Counted from the first letter of the stretch, positions 43,134-52,254 are shown. The stretch: 64,000 nt of DNA from SLHU01 sp009929975 (GCA_040776905.1 JAXGZQ010000001.1:1674001-1738000); one strand, 5' to 3'. Numbers and translations: made by a program. The notes: a model not told the origin generated them from the sequence alone.

Positions 43134-44369
43134 TTATTTATTTTCAGGGAGGTCGCTGTAGCGGTATTCTTTGCCATCACGCAGGAGATAAACATCATCT
43201 GAGGTCACTGCTCCAGAAATGAACCTTTCGACTATAACATCACAAAACTTCTCATCAAGCTCAATGGTGTGACAGATCCTGTTGGTCTGGTCACAGGCAA
43301 TAAGCGTACTACCAGAACCACCAAAGGGATCCAGGACGATGCAATTGCTAAGACTTGAATTAAGAATTGGATGGGCCACAAGAGCTACTGGCTTCATTGT
43401 TGGATGAGAGCCATTCTTCTTAGGTTTTTCAAATTCCCAAATAGTCGTTTGCTTTCTATCGGCGTACCAGTTATGTCTGCCTTTCTTCTTCCACCCAAAG
43501 AGCACAGGTTCATGCTGCCACTGGTATGGAGATCTACCAAGGACCAACGATTGCTTTTTCCAAATGCAGGTGCCGGATAGATAGAAGCCAGCTTCTGAGA
43601 AGGCTTTTCTAAAATTCAGTCCTTCCGTATCTGCGTGGAAAACATAGATAGAGGAGTCCTGGGTCATGACAGCTTCCGTATTGGTAAAGGCTGCCAGTAG
43701 GAATTCATAGAAAGCAGAATCACCCATGTTGTCGTTTTTGATTTTTCCGGCAGAGCCTTCATAGTTTACATTGTAAGGGGGATCTGTCACCACAAGGTTT
43801 GCCAGCTTTCCATCCATGAGGAGAGCAAAGGTTTCTGGCTTGGTGGAATCACCACAGACCAGTCTATGGGGACCAAGCTTCCAGACGTCACCCAGTTTTG
43901 TCATGGCGGGTTTTTCCAGCTCTGCATCCACATCAAACTCATCATCGTGAATGCCTTCCTTCAAGGAATCCTTAAACAGATCATCCAACTCAGAAGGATC
44001 AAAACCTGTAAGAGAAACATCAAAGTCAGCACCCTGCAGGTCAGCAATAAGTAGCGCCAGTTTATCCTTATCCCAGTCGCCAGAAACTTTGTTCATTGCA
44101 ACGTTTAGTGCTTTTTCCTGTTCGGTGTTCAGATCTACCACAACGCATTCGGCTTCCTTTTGTCCTAGATGCTTAAGCACACTAAGCCTCTGATGACCTG
44201 AAATCACAGTGTTATCATTATTCGCATTAACGACGATAAGCTCCACATATCCAAAATTCTCAATGGAGGCTTTTAGCTTTTCAAACTCTGGATCTCCAGG
44301 CTTTAGTTCTTTTCTAGGGTTGTAGACTGCAGGATTCAGATCTGAAAGCTTTATTTTTTGTATATTCAT
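43134..44369 (-). CDS. ParB-like nuclease domain fused to DNA methyltransferase
   Basis: This 411-residue protein joins an N-terminal ParB/Srx-like domain (KLSDLNPAVYNPR, then ISGHQRLSVLKHLGQ near residue 57) to a C-terminal methylase of the N4-cytosine/N6-adenine type, with DPPYNVNYEGS and DPFGGSGSTLIACDQ. DPPY comes before the SAM motif, so it is beta-class. It probably modifies phage DNA against host restriction. Its start overlaps the metK stop by three bases, so the SAM-making enzyme and its user are translated together. Confidence 0.9.
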   Translation of the reverse strand: MNIQKIKLSDLNPAVYNPRKELKPGDPEFEKLKASIENFGYVELIVVNANNDNTVISGHQRLSVLKHLGQKEAECVVVDLNTEQEKALNVAMNKVSGDWDKDKLALLIADLQGADFDVSLTGFDPSELDDLFKDSLKEGIHDDEFDVDAELEKPAMTKLGDVWKLGPHRLVCGDSTKPETFALLMDGKLANLVVTDPPYNVNYEGSAGKIKNDNMGDSAFYEFLLAAFTNTEAVMTQDSSIYVFHADTEGLNFRKAFSEAGFYLSGTCIWKKQSLVLGRSPYQWQHEPVLFGWKKKGRHNWYADRKQTTIWEFEKPKKNGSHPTMKPVALVAHPILNSSLSNCIVLDPFGGSGSTLIACDQTNRICHTIELDEKFCDVIVERFISGAVTSDDVYLLRDGKEYRYSDLPENK

Positions 44370-45547
44370 ATTGAATCACCCTCTTGGAGAAACTTCTCCG
44401 CCGCCTTTCTTAAGTTTAAATTGAAATCCACGTTCTCCCAAGGGAAGAGTGAGGAGTTGAAATGTCCGTAGGTTGCTGTATCGGAGTAGATTGCATTTCG
44501 AAGACGCAGCTTTTCAATGATGGCAGCTGGACGTAAGTTAAATATCTCTTTTACCAGTTCACTTAAATCCTCGTCATTGATTTTCCCTGTGCCAAAGGAT
44601 GTCACATTTACTGAAACTGGATTTGCTTTTCCGATGGCATAAGAAATAGCGACCTCGCATTTATCAGCAAGCCCGCTCCAAACAATATTCTTAGCAATGT
44701 ACCTGGCCATATAGGCACCGCTTCTATCAACTTTAGTTGGGTCCTTTCCGCAGAGTGCGCCACCACCATGAGAAGCCAGGCCACCATAGGTATCCACCAT
44801 AATCTTTCTGCCAGTTAGCCCAGTATCAGCAGCAGGACCACCCTCAACAAATCTGCCTGAAGGATTGATGAGAATTTCGGTTTCATCATCTAAGGGGAAA
44901 TCCTCGAAGCACTGCCAGAGCACGTTGTTTAAGATATCTGATTCTAGCTGCTTTTGGGTTTTATCTTCGTGGTGCTGAACAGAAACCACTACAGTCTTAA
45001 TACGGATAGGTTTATCCCCATCGTACTCAACAGTGACTTGAGCTTTGCCATCGGGCATGATACCTTTGATGATTTTTCCATTGCGACATTCATCAATACG
45101 CTTGACGATTCTATGAGATAGAAGTAAAGGTAGAGGAAGCAGTTCACGGGTTTCATTGGTAGCATAGCCATATACCGTGCCTTGATCACCAGCACCGATG
45201 GAACCGTATGGATCAACTATTCCATTTCTTGCTTCAAGTGCTGTATCTACACCAGAGGCAATATCTACACTTTGATGATGTACAAACACAAATACTGTAA
45301 ATTTCCAAGGACTGTATCCCACATCACGAAGTACATTTTTGACGATAAGGCGGATGTTAATTTTTTCGCTGCAGGTGATCTCGCCCGCCACGATGATTTT
45401 CCCTTTAGTAGCCATGACCTCACAGGCCACACGTGAAGCTTTGTCTTTTCGAAGGCAAGCATCTAAAATGCTGTCAGCGATTAAATCAGAAAGCTTATCA
45501 GGATGCCCCTTGCAGACACTTTCTGCGGTTCTGTAGTTTTTACTCAT
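44366..45547 (-). CDS. metK: S-adenosylmethionine synthetase (phage-encoded)
   Basis: This 393-residue enzyme makes S-adenosylmethionine from methionine and ATP. Landmarks are intact: GHPDKLSD near residue 15, GAGDQGTVYGYATNE, GGPAADTGLTGRKIMVDTYGG and GGGALCGKDPTKVDRSGAY. The start is ATG 45547, after GGGAGATAATGAT. It lies between small terminase and the ParB-methylase gene, with which it overlaps. Host bacteria have their own metK, so this copy probably boosts SAM supply for phage DNA modification. Confidence 0.93.
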   Translation of the reverse strand: MSKNYRTAESVCKGHPDKLSDLIADSILDACLRKDKASRVACEVMATKGKIIVAGEITCSEKINIRLIVKNVLRDVGYSPWKFTVFVFVHHQSVDIASGVDTALEARNGIVDPYGSIGAGDQGTVYGYATNETRELLPLPLLLSHRIVKRIDECRNGKIIKGIMPDGKAQVTVEYDGDKPIRIKTVVVSVQHHEDKTQKQLESDILNNVLWQCFEDFPLDDETEILINPSGRFVEGGPAADTGLTGRKIMVDTYGGLASHGGGALCGKDPTKVDRSGAYMARYIAKNIVWSGLADKCEVAISYAIGKANPVSVNVTSFGTGKINDEDLSELVKEIFNLRPAAIIEKLRLRNAIYSDTATYGHFNSSLFPWENVDFNLNLRKAAEKFLQEGDSI

Positions 45548-45567
45548 ATCATTATCTCCCATCTTTT

Positions 45568-46119
45568 TTATTTGCCCCTACGAGCAGAAAGAAGTCTCTC
45601 CATCACATCATCCTGCGGATTTGCTCCTTTGTAATCGCCAGTACAGTTTTCTTTTACGATCTGGAATATTTCAAACCATAGACGATTGGTTTGGTTCATG
45701 TAGTTCTGGCCCATGGATACATAAGGACTTTGAATGGCATTTCCTGTGGTGGGGTGCTTAGCAAGAAAGCCATACTCTGTAATGGCCTCTTCACATTGAA
45801 TCCACCTGGCAACACTCATGGCATACCTTTCAAGGAGCTGTGGAGAAACTAGAGCAGCGCAGCCTCGTTTATCCAGCCACTGCCATGTGGTTTTGTAGAT
45901 TTCACCAGCCACCAGAGCCTTACCATCTTTTTGAATGGCTTCAAGCATCTTATTTGGCTCAGGCATTTCTTGTCCCTCAAGGTCTGCAGTATCGGAAAAC
46001 TCCATGACCGTCAGTTTCCTGCCACCGAGATTTCCTTCGGCTATTTTGTCAGCCAGAGGTTTCTTTTTTGCCCCTGCACCAACTCGAGCGCCACCTCTGT
46101 TCGTACCGTCTTTTGCCAA
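45568..46119 (-). CDS. Terminase small subunit, P27 type
   Basis: This 183-residue protein has the N-terminal GGARVGAGAKKKPLADKI stretch, then helices with IYKTTWQWLDKRGCAALVS and RWIQCEEAITEYG, typical of P27-like small terminases. It recognises the packaging site. A TTG start at 46119 follows AAAGGAGGTGTGATCA. It is separated from the large subunit by metK, the methylase and five small genes, an expanded arrangement seen in Clostridia phages. Confidence 0.88.
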   Translation of the reverse strand: MAKDGTNRGGARVGAGAKKKPLADKIAEGNLGGRKLTVMEFSDTADLEGQEMPEPNKMLEAIQKDGKALVAGEIYKTTWQWLDKRGCAALVSPQLLERYAMSVARWIQCEEAITEYGFLAKHPTTGNAIQSPYVSMGQNYMNQTNRLWFEIFQIVKENCTGDYKGANPQDDVMERLLSARRGK

Positions 46120-46142
46120 TGATCACACCTCCTTTACAAAGT

Positions 46143-46158
46143 GGGGGGCTATACCCCC
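46143..46158. other. Candidate cos or packaging-site hairpin
   Basis: GGGGGG-CTATA-CCCCC lies in the 100-base gap between HNH and small terminase genes, the position of cos in many HNH-containing siphophages. No overhang can be deduced from sequence alone, so this is a positional suggestion. Confidence 0.3.
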
Positions 46159-46224
46159 GTTTGAATCTGCGTTTTTTAACACGACACCCCAGCCCGCTGT
46201 CCGGATTGAAAAGTTGTAGGGATT

Positions 46225-46584
46225 TTACCTCCCCCACCGGTCACCACTCTCAGCGGTAATCTTTGAGTGACATGACTTACAAAGGGCCATCAGGTTACTG
46301 GTTTCATTGCCACCGCCTTTGGAGAGAGGGAGGATGTGGTGGACTTCTTCGGCGGCTACAATTCGTCCGTTCTTATCACACTCCTCGCAAAGAGGATGGG
46401 CTTTGATGTAGCGATCCCTGATACGCTTCCAGGACCTACCGTAGCGTTTATTGGACGCAGGATCTCGTTGGTACTGGTTGTAGCGTTTTGTTACCACCTT
46501 CTTATGCTCGGCGCAGTACTCTCCGCTGTCTGCAAGCCGACCGCAGCCTGGGTAAGCACAAGGACGTTTAGGTTTGTATGGCAT
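46225..46584 (-). CDS. Phage HNH endonuclease
   Basis: This 119-residue protein starts at ATG 46584 after AAAGGAGGTGAACCC. It carries CAYPGCG near residue 9, CEECDKNGRIV, and the HNH core EVHHILPLSKGG, then NLMALCKSCHSKI, with all three catalytic residues (His, Asn, His) intact. HNH proteins beside terminases take part in DNA packaging and cutting at cos. It is a useful intact reference for the degenerate HNH at 58852. Confidence 0.92.
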   Translation of the reverse strand: MPYKPKRPCAYPGCGRLADSGEYCAEHKKVVTKRYNQYQRDPASNKRYGRSWKRIRDRYIKAHPLCEECDKNGRIVAAEEVHHILPLSKGGGNETSNLMALCKSCHSKITAESGDRWGR

Positions 46585-46607
46585 GGGTTCACCTCCTTTG
46601 GGCATAA

Positions 46608-46641
46608 GAAAAGCCCTCGTGGGGTGTTCCCATGAAGGCTT
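46608..46641 (-). terminator. Hairpin with T-run upstream of the HNH gene
   Basis: Minus-strand AAGCCTTCATGGG pairs with CCCACGAGGGCTT and is followed by TTCTTA. It lies between a promoter-like motif and the HNH start, suggesting attenuation. Confidence 0.6.
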
Positions 46642-46659
46642 GTTTACATTGTGGCTCAC

Positions 46660-46697
46660 TTTATATATAAGCACACATCGTAGGTATCATTCTATGT
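46660..46697 (-). promoter_or_regulatory. Second type of promoter-like motif (copy 1 of 2)
   Basis: On the minus strand ATAGAATGATACC is followed by TGTGCTTATATATA. The same blocks with the same spacing occur at 46922-46960. It precedes the HNH/terminase transcript. Confidence 0.5.
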
Positions 46698-46711
46698 TAT
46701 TTAGTATCCAA

Positions 46712-46903
46712 CTAATCAAAGATACCAGTTTTTAATAGGATTTCTTTGTGGGGCTTACATTCCTTACAGACATAGTGTCTGTCCCGGAGATAGTTTAAGG
46801 ATCTTACTTCATCACCACAGAAGCGGCAGTGGGGGAAGTAGTAGGTCATCCTTCCAGCTTTTGAGATTCTGACGTTGTCTTCTTTAGCTTCACGGTAGCT
46901 CAT
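46712..46903 (-). CDS. Small zinc-binding phage protein
   Basis: This 63-residue protein has HCRFCGDEVRS and YVCKECKPH, a four-Cys zinc site. It begins MSYREAKEDNVRISKAGRM and follows TGGAGGTTTGTAAAA. It lies between the DUF1492-like activator and HNH genes. Function unknown. Confidence 0.6.
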   Translation of the reverse strand: MSYREAKEDNVRISKAGRMTYYFPHCRFCGDEVRSLNYLRDRHYVCKECKPHKEILLKTGIFD

Positions 46904-46921
46904 TTTTACAAACCTCCATTT

Positions 46922-46960
46922 TACATATAATCACATGCGGTGGGTATCATTCTATGGTTT
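46922..46960 (-). promoter_or_regulatory. Second type of promoter-like motif (copy 2 of 2)
   Basis: On the minus strand ATAGAATGATACC, then TGTGATTATATGTA, directly before the 46712 gene and at the stop of the DUF1492-like activator gene. The activator may be what uses these sites. Confidence 0.5.
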
Positions 46961-47388
46961 TAGGTATCCTGGTTTAAAATCTTACTGCAAACTTCCAAGG
47001 CAGCGTTATGCATTTTGTAGAGATGGTGGATGGTGTAAGACATATCCACTGCGATCTTTTCCCAGGTTAGAAAACAAAGGTAGCGCTTCTCAAGAAGCGT
47101 CTGGTACTCAGAGTTTTCTATGGACTTGATGATGGTCATGATTTCACGTTTCGAATCTACAAGACGAATGATGTCCTGATTGATTTCTTCCTGCAGGTCG
47201 ATGATTCTGGCAATCACATCAGCCATTGTTGATGTTGAGCGGTTCGGATTTCTTGGCATTGCACTCAAAGTCGATGTGGCTCTTGTGGCCAGTGCATTTA
47301 AAGATTCTAATTGTTCAAACTTACTACGGATCCGATGGTCAATGCGATAAGCTTTTGAGAAGTATTCTCTTGCGTTTTGTTTATTCAT
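46960..47388 (-). CDS. DUF1492/ArpU-like phage late transcription activator
   Basis: This 142-residue protein is helical at first (EYFSKAYRIDHRIRSKFEQL) and ends in a sigma-region-4-like helix-turn-helix (LLEKRYLCFLTWEKIAVDMSYTIHHLYKMHNAAL). This layout matches DUF1492 and ArpU/RinA-type activators that switch on packaging and late genes. Its place between the replication genes and HNH/terminase fits that role. Start follows CGGAGGGCTGAT. Confidence 0.82.
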   Translation of the reverse strand: MNKQNAREYFSKAYRIDHRIRSKFEQLESLNALATRATSTLSAMPRNPNRSTSTMADVIARIIDLQEEINQDIIRLVDSKREIMTIIKSIENSEYQTLLEKRYLCFLTWEKIAVDMSYTIHHLYKMHNAALEVCSKILNQDT

Positions 47389-47447
47389 ATCAGCCCTCCG
47401 AATATTTTAGATTTCACTCGGATTGGCGAGGATTGTCATAGGTTGTC

Positions 47448-48817
47448 TTAGATTTTCAGATCTGCCTTTACGGCATTGATGAGTGCAGCTTGGGTGCTAT
47501 TCTTTTCTCTTAGTGCTTGAAGGATACGTCCATCGATGGTGTCTTTGGTAATGATGTGTTGAACAACAACGGTATTTTCTGTTTGTCCCTGTCTCCATAG
47601 GCGGGCATTGGTCTGCTGGTAGAGTTCCAAGCTCCAAGTTAGGCCAAACCATATAAGGGTGGAGCCGCCTTGTTGAAGGTTCAGGCCATGTCCTGCAGAA
47701 GCGGGGTGGATTAAAGCTACTGGTAATTCACAACTGTTCCAGCTCCGAATACTTTCAGAAGAATCAAGGCGAGAGAACTTTATTTTATTGTGCTGCAGCC
47801 TTTCAGTGATGCGCTCAAGATCATGCCTAAACCAATAGGCAACTAGGACGGGTTTTCCATTAGCGGCTTCAATGAGATCTTCTAATGCATCCAGCTTTCT
47901 GTCATGGATCCGCATAATCTCTTGGGTATCTGAGTAGACAGCTCCGTTGGCCATTTGAGACAGTTTGCCTGAAAGAGAAGCAGCATTGGCTGCGGTGATA
48001 TCTCCACCAGGAAGCTGAAGGACTAGGTCGCGCTTTAATTCCCCATAGCGTTTACGCTCTGGTTCTGAAAGCTTTACTGGATACTCTGAACTGATGAGTT
48101 CTGGCATCTTCAAATGGTCAGTGGATTTCATGGATATGGTAATGTCTGAAATCTGTCGGTAGATGGCATCCTCTGCAAAGGGTAGAGGCTTGTAACTAAA
48201 GATGATCTGACCATTACGCTTATCTGGAATAAAGTAGTCGTCTCGATACTTGCCAATAAATCTTCCCAGTCGTTTACCCATATCCAGAAGCCTAAACTCA
48301 GCCCATAAATCCATGAGTCCGTTTCCAGTAGGAGTACCAGTTAAACCCACCATCCGCTTAATACGGGGACGGACTTTCATCAAGGCTTTAAATCTCTTAG
48401 CCTTGTGATTTTTAAAGGATGAAAGCTCGTCGATAATCACCATGTCATAGTTAAAAGGGATACCGCTGTCTTCCACAAGCCACTGGACATTTTCTCTGTT
48501 GATGATGTAGATATCCGCTTTTTTCAAAAGTGCAGCTTTTCTTTCTGTTTCAGTACCAACAGCCACAGACCAGATGAGATGATCTAGGTGTGACCATTTC
48601 TCTAGTTCTTGGGGCCAGGTGTCTCTTGCCACACGAAGAGGTGCAACTACTAAAACTTTATGAACCTTAAAGCTGTCAAAGAGTAAGTTGCTTATGGAGG
48701 TGAGGGTCAGCACAGTTTTTCCTAACCCAAGCCCATGTCAAGAAATATGGCAGCAATGGGGTTGTTTTCGATGTAGGCACTTGCGTATTGCTGATAATCA
48801 TGTGGTATGAACTTCAT
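47448..48817 (-). pseudogene. SNF2-type helicase, frameshifted inside Walker A
   Basis: From ATG 48817 the frame reads MKFIPHDYQQYASAYIENN and ends IFLDMGLG-stop at 48722-48724. The next frame continues from within VLTLTSISNLLFDS through the helicase: VIIDELSSFK (DEAD-box-like motif II), GLTGTPTGNG (motif III), HGLNLQQG and QTNARLWRQGQ (motifs V-VI). The expected MGLGKT Walker A is disrupted by an indel of -1 or +2 (mod 3). The 3' frame alone lacks Walker A and has no ribosome binding site, so the enzyme is inactive unless the indel is an assembly error or is bypassed. Confidence 0.82.
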
Positions 48818-49101
48818 TTGGCATCACCTCCCATATCGGATAATATTGTCTTTATTCCTGCTACGCTATCAAGCACATAAACCTTGAAGCCAAGATCACG
48901 AAGGAGCTTATGTCTTGCCAGTTGTAAAGGTCGAGGCTTCTTCCCAGGGGCTTTGACTTCAACAAATGCGATTCTACCTCCGGGGAAAAGGATTAACCTA
49001 TCCGGCATGCCATCAAAACCTGGACTGACAAACTTTGGTGCAATGCCACCCATGCTTTTTACGGTGAGTACTAACTTTTGCTCAATGAATTTTTCATTCA
49101 T
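48814..49101 (-). CDS. VRR-NUC domain nuclease
   Basis: This 95-residue protein is a complete small VRR-NUC domain: FIEQKLVLTVKSMGG, GMPDRLILFPGGRIAFVEVKAPG (Asp, Glu and Lys of the PD-(D/E)xK site) and QLARHKLLRDLG. It is encoded directly before the SNF2-type gene with a four-base overlap, a usual pairing in Clostridia phages. It likely cuts DNA structures in replication or recombination. Confidence 0.9.
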   Translation of the reverse strand: MNEKFIEQKLVLTVKSMGGIAPKFVSPGFDGMPDRLILFPGGRIAFVEVKAPGKKPRPLQLARHKLLRDLGFKVYVLDSVAGIKTILSDMGGDAK

Positions 49102-49637
49102 AGCTCATAGATCCTTTCTACTGGATCCACAAGGTCAAAAGCGGCGTAGGTAGCAGCTAGAAAGCTAGTGATCGGACGTCCTTTATGTTTCCATATGGAT
49201 TTTCCATTGCAGCTGACGCCATAGTGGTTCTGGTTGAATCTGCTTTGCTGAATGTTGACCCAGTTGTCTTGGTATTTAAGACTAAACCCACCATAGCGGT
49301 TTTCTTTCCATTTACGGTTTGGAAAGTTACTTCTTCGTTTTGCCCGATTTTTCATGAGACGCTCACGTTCTTTAGAAGCAAGGACATCGCCTTCCATGAT
49401 ACCGGCACATATGCATCCAACCTTTATGTCTTCAAAGTAATCATCATGATGCATCACATGGACAAACCTGACTCTACTGCAACCACAAAGTTCACAGGTA
49501 TAAAGGCCATCACTAGAGTTTTCTTCTTCAATATCAATCACATCATCACAATACCAACCATCCAGTGGGGCATTCCATTTTCTTAGTTGCTTTTGACACC
49601 TAGCAATATATGCAGAGTTGACTTCGTTATTTTTCAT
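49098..49637 (-). CDS. Cysteine-containing phage protein of unknown function
   Basis: This 179-residue protein has YTCELCGCSRVRFVHVMHH near residue 46 and KVGCICAGIM near 72, together a likely zinc-binding site, then a basic, aromatic C-terminal half (FPNRKWKENRYGGFSLKYQ). It overlaps the VRR-NUC gene by four bases. I recognise it only as a type found in phage replication regions. Confidence 0.55.
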   Translation of the reverse strand: MKNNEVNSAYIARCQKQLRKWNAPLDGWYCDDVIDIEEENSSDGLYTCELCGCSRVRFVHVMHHDDYFEDIKVGCICAGIMEGDVLASKERERLMKNRAKRRSNFPNRKWKENRYGGFSLKYQDNWVNIQQSRFNQNHYGVSCNGKSIWKHKGRPITSFLAATYAAFDLVDPVERIYEL

Positions 49638-49757
49638 TTCATTGACCTCCTTAGTTAAGCTGTTCCTATAACCCAGAAATCCCTTACGCGCGCAAATGTG
49701 CGTATTTCGAGTCTTACTGGTATTATTTTTTATATTTCTAATTAGATAAAGATATTA

Positions 49758-49918
49758 GGAACACAGGAACATAACTTATGTGGGGGCCTAGCGGCGGCCC
49801 CTTTGGGGTGTTCCTGAAAGTGTTCCTATCCTGATATTCCAGGAACAAAACCTGTTCCAGGAACAGTTCCTAGAATTAGCTGTTTCCAGGAACAGACCTG
49901 GGAACAGACTTAGGAACA
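49758..49918. repeat. Cluster of GGAACA/TGTTCC hexamers
   Basis: GGAACA occurs at 49758, 49766, 49842, 49860, 49889, 49901 and 49913. Its reverse complement TGTTCC occurs at 49809, 49821 and 49853. The last three direct copies are exactly 12 bases apart. The cluster covers the 238-base gap after the VapE-like gene and runs into that gene's last codons. Its place beside the primase-helicase suggests an iteron-type phage replication origin. Confidence 0.5.
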
Positions 49919-52254
49919 AACATATACTGTGGTCCATAAAGGGTAGTTCTATCTTTTTTCGGTAGACGTTCCCAGTCCAGTTTTATGAGAATTGCAGAAA
50001 GTTCATTGGAGTCGGTGCGCTTAAGATTTGACCGATCCTTACCAAAACACTCACACCAGATTTCCATATTGCAGACACTTTGTCGCTTATTGGTGCCAGT
50101 GCGACCAATGCCGCCAAGCTCAACTCCACTTAAGAAGTTTCTTCTTTCGAATAGATCCATCTGTTCCCAATCATCAGGGAGCAGTGTATCCAGGTATTCT
50201 CTGACCAAGCCTTCACGCTCATCGGATTCCATGGCATCACGCTGCTCAGCCTTGGCCAGCTGCTCCATGGAGGAGTCCAGATAGAGCTTTTCACCAGCCT
50301 TGACGTATACCAGGGCCTCTGCCCATATCTGCTGGATCTCTTCAGCGGTAATCTGCCAGGAGTATTTACTGCCACCACCGGGAGTCTTCACAGGCCAGAA
50401 ACGACGATTTCCCGTTGTATCTCTAAGATAGCCGGACTCTGCATTGGTGGTACCGAAGAAGATGCACTGACGCTGGTGAGGGGTTGCTCGTTTTCCAAAA
50501 GCCGCACGGTAGATATCATTTTGCCTTGAGAGGAAAGAACGCAGGGTTTCCACTTCAGCTTTCCTAAGACCTGCCAGCTCACCAATTTCAAGTATCCAGT
50601 AGCCCTGCAATTTCTCTGCAGCGGTTTTGTCTTTTGTATCTCCAAGGTTTAAGCTGTCGGAGAACCATTCGCCAGCAAGCTTTGAGATGAGCGTACTTTT
50701 ACCGACGCCCTGCGGCCCGTTTAATACGAGCATGGAGTCAAATTTACACCCAGGATTCTGAACACGACTTATGGCAGCACATAGGGTTTTTCTTGTAACA
50801 GCACGGACGTACTTATTGTCATCAGCTCCAAGGTAATCAATGAGTAAGGTATCTAGTCTTGGTACCTTGTCCCATTCCGGTAAAGAGTCCAAATATTCTC
50901 GAATGGGGTGATAGGACCTATCGTCAGTGACTTTGGCTACAGCAATTTGATAGTTTCTTTGGGAGAATGTCCCGTAGTTTGAATCAATATAACTGATAAG
51001 TTGAGCATCATCTGCGTCCCGCCAGTATTTTGATGGGTGGTTCCAAGGGACGCTACCTTTGATCTCCATTCCATCAAGCTGCTGATTAAATACCAGTGCC
51101 TGTAGATTTGGGTCGTTCTGTAGAATAAGCGTGATGTTGTGCAGATTGTTTTTTAGAACAGTTGAGCGGGGTTCATATTCCAACCTTTTCTGCCAATCTG
51201 TATCCTCATCATCAAAATCATCCATAGCACGGGATTGCCTTTCTTGAACCAAGAGAAGCTTTACCTGTTCATCCTTTGAGGCAAATTCTGTCATGGCCTT
51301 GTAGGAAGGAAGCTTTGTTATAGGTGTTTCTTCTGGATATTTATCATCAAGGTTTCTAAATTGGTGGAGCCTTACCAGGTCAAAGGCATTGAGGAGCTTT
51401 CCGCATAATGGATCCGTGGCATGATGGGAGTAGACAAACTTGTCATCATGAACCACCACACCTGCAGCGCTATCAGCGGGGATGTAGTCATATCGTCCCG
51501 GCATAGCTGAAGGCTCATAAACATCAGATAGAAAAGCTGATATGGCATCTGTGATGCTATAGGTCCTACAGAAAGCCCCAACAATTCCTGGTTTAGAAAG
51601 TGGATCAGCTTGTTCAGCGATGCGTTGTTTCTCAACTTCCGACTGACGAGAGGACACTGGCCAGGTAGATGCATCTTGCCAATCATCATATTTAGCCAGG
51701 TAATCATCTGGATTTAAGAGATCTCCGTCTTTTTCTTTGTACAGGAATTCTCCGTTTTGCGAGGTAGAGGGCCAGTACATCAATCGATGGGGTTCATAGG
51801 TGCTGTCATCAAAGAGATCAATGCCGACTTCCTTGGCCACCATTCTTGCCACAGCGGGATACTCAGCCTCACTCACTTCACGAGAGAGTGGAATAACAAG
51901 TCTGATTCGAGGATATTCCGGCGTGTGCTTATGGGTGGAGTAAGCGCAGCACTTATATGGAAGATGGTCGATGGTGTCATCCCATATACCGGGCTTGCCA
52001 TAATCCATATCAAGGAGGATCATGGAGCGGCACAGTACGTTTCCCTTTTTACGACGACCATCCCGTAAGTGACCAGCCACATAGCCACCGACATCTTTGA
52101 CGGAAGATTGCTGGTCTTTAGACATTTTTCTGTATTCTTCTATGGTTTCAGTAGTACGAATGGTGGAGCTGACTCTGGTGCAAAAATCCTCCCAAGAGAT
52201 CTCGTTGTTTTTCCACTTTTTATCCATACGACTGTTACCGTAAGAAATCTTCAT
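49876..52254 (-). CDS. VapE-type primase-helicase
   Basis: This 792-residue protein has an N-terminal primase-like part (MILLDMDYGKPGIWDD, then PRIRLVIPLS, near residues 80-130). The C-terminal virulence-associated E helicase has Walker A NGPQGVGKST, LEIGELAGLRKAEVE and FFGTTNAESGYLRD. It probably primes and unwinds DNA at the phage origin. A downstream start at an internal Met is possible but the length fits the phage family. The C-terminus is encoded within a repeat cluster (KSVPRSVPGNS). Confidence 0.88.
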   Translation of the reverse strand: MKISYGNSRMDKKWKNNEISWEDFCTRVSSTIRTTETIEEYRKMSKDQQSSVKDVGGYVAGHLRDGRRKKGNVLCRSMILLDMDYGKPGIWDDTIDHLPYKCCAYSTHKHTPEYPRIRLVIPLSREVSEAEYPAVARMVAKEVGIDLFDDSTYEPHRLMYWPSTSQNGEFLYKEKDGDLLNPDDYLAKYDDWQDASTWPVSSRQSEVEKQRIAEQADPLSKPGIVGAFCRTYSITDAISAFLSDVYEPSAMPGRYDYIPADSAAGVVVHDDKFVYSHHATDPLCGKLLNAFDLVRLHQFRNLDDKYPEETPITKLPSYKAMTEFASKDEQVKLLLVQERQSRAMDDFDDEDTDWQKRLEYEPRSTVLKNNLHNITLILQNDPNLQALVFNQQLDGMEIKGSVPWNHPSKYWRDADDAQLISYIDSNYGTFSQRNYQIAVAKVTDDRSYHPIREYLDSLPEWDKVPRLDTLLIDYLGADDNKYVRAVTRKTLCAAISRVQNPGCKFDSMLVLNGPQGVGKSTLISKLAGEWFSDSLNLGDTKDKTAAEKLQGYWILEIGELAGLRKAEVETLRSFLSRQNDIYRAAFGKRATPHQRQCIFFGTTNAESGYLRDTTGNRRFWPVKTPGGGSKYSWQITAEEIQQIWAEALVYVKAGEKLYLDSSMEQLAKAEQRDAMESDEREGLVREYLDTLLPDDWEQMDLFERRNFLSGVELGGIGRTGTNKRQSVCNMEIWCECFGKDRSNLKRTDSNELSAILIKLDWERLPKKDRTTLYGPQYMFVPKSVPRSVPGNS

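Noticed and set aside
49758..49918. GGAACA cluster considered as a CRISPR-like array or a set of terminators
   Set aside because: Units are six bases with irregular spacing in both orientations and no T-runs follow. An origin or operator cluster fits better.
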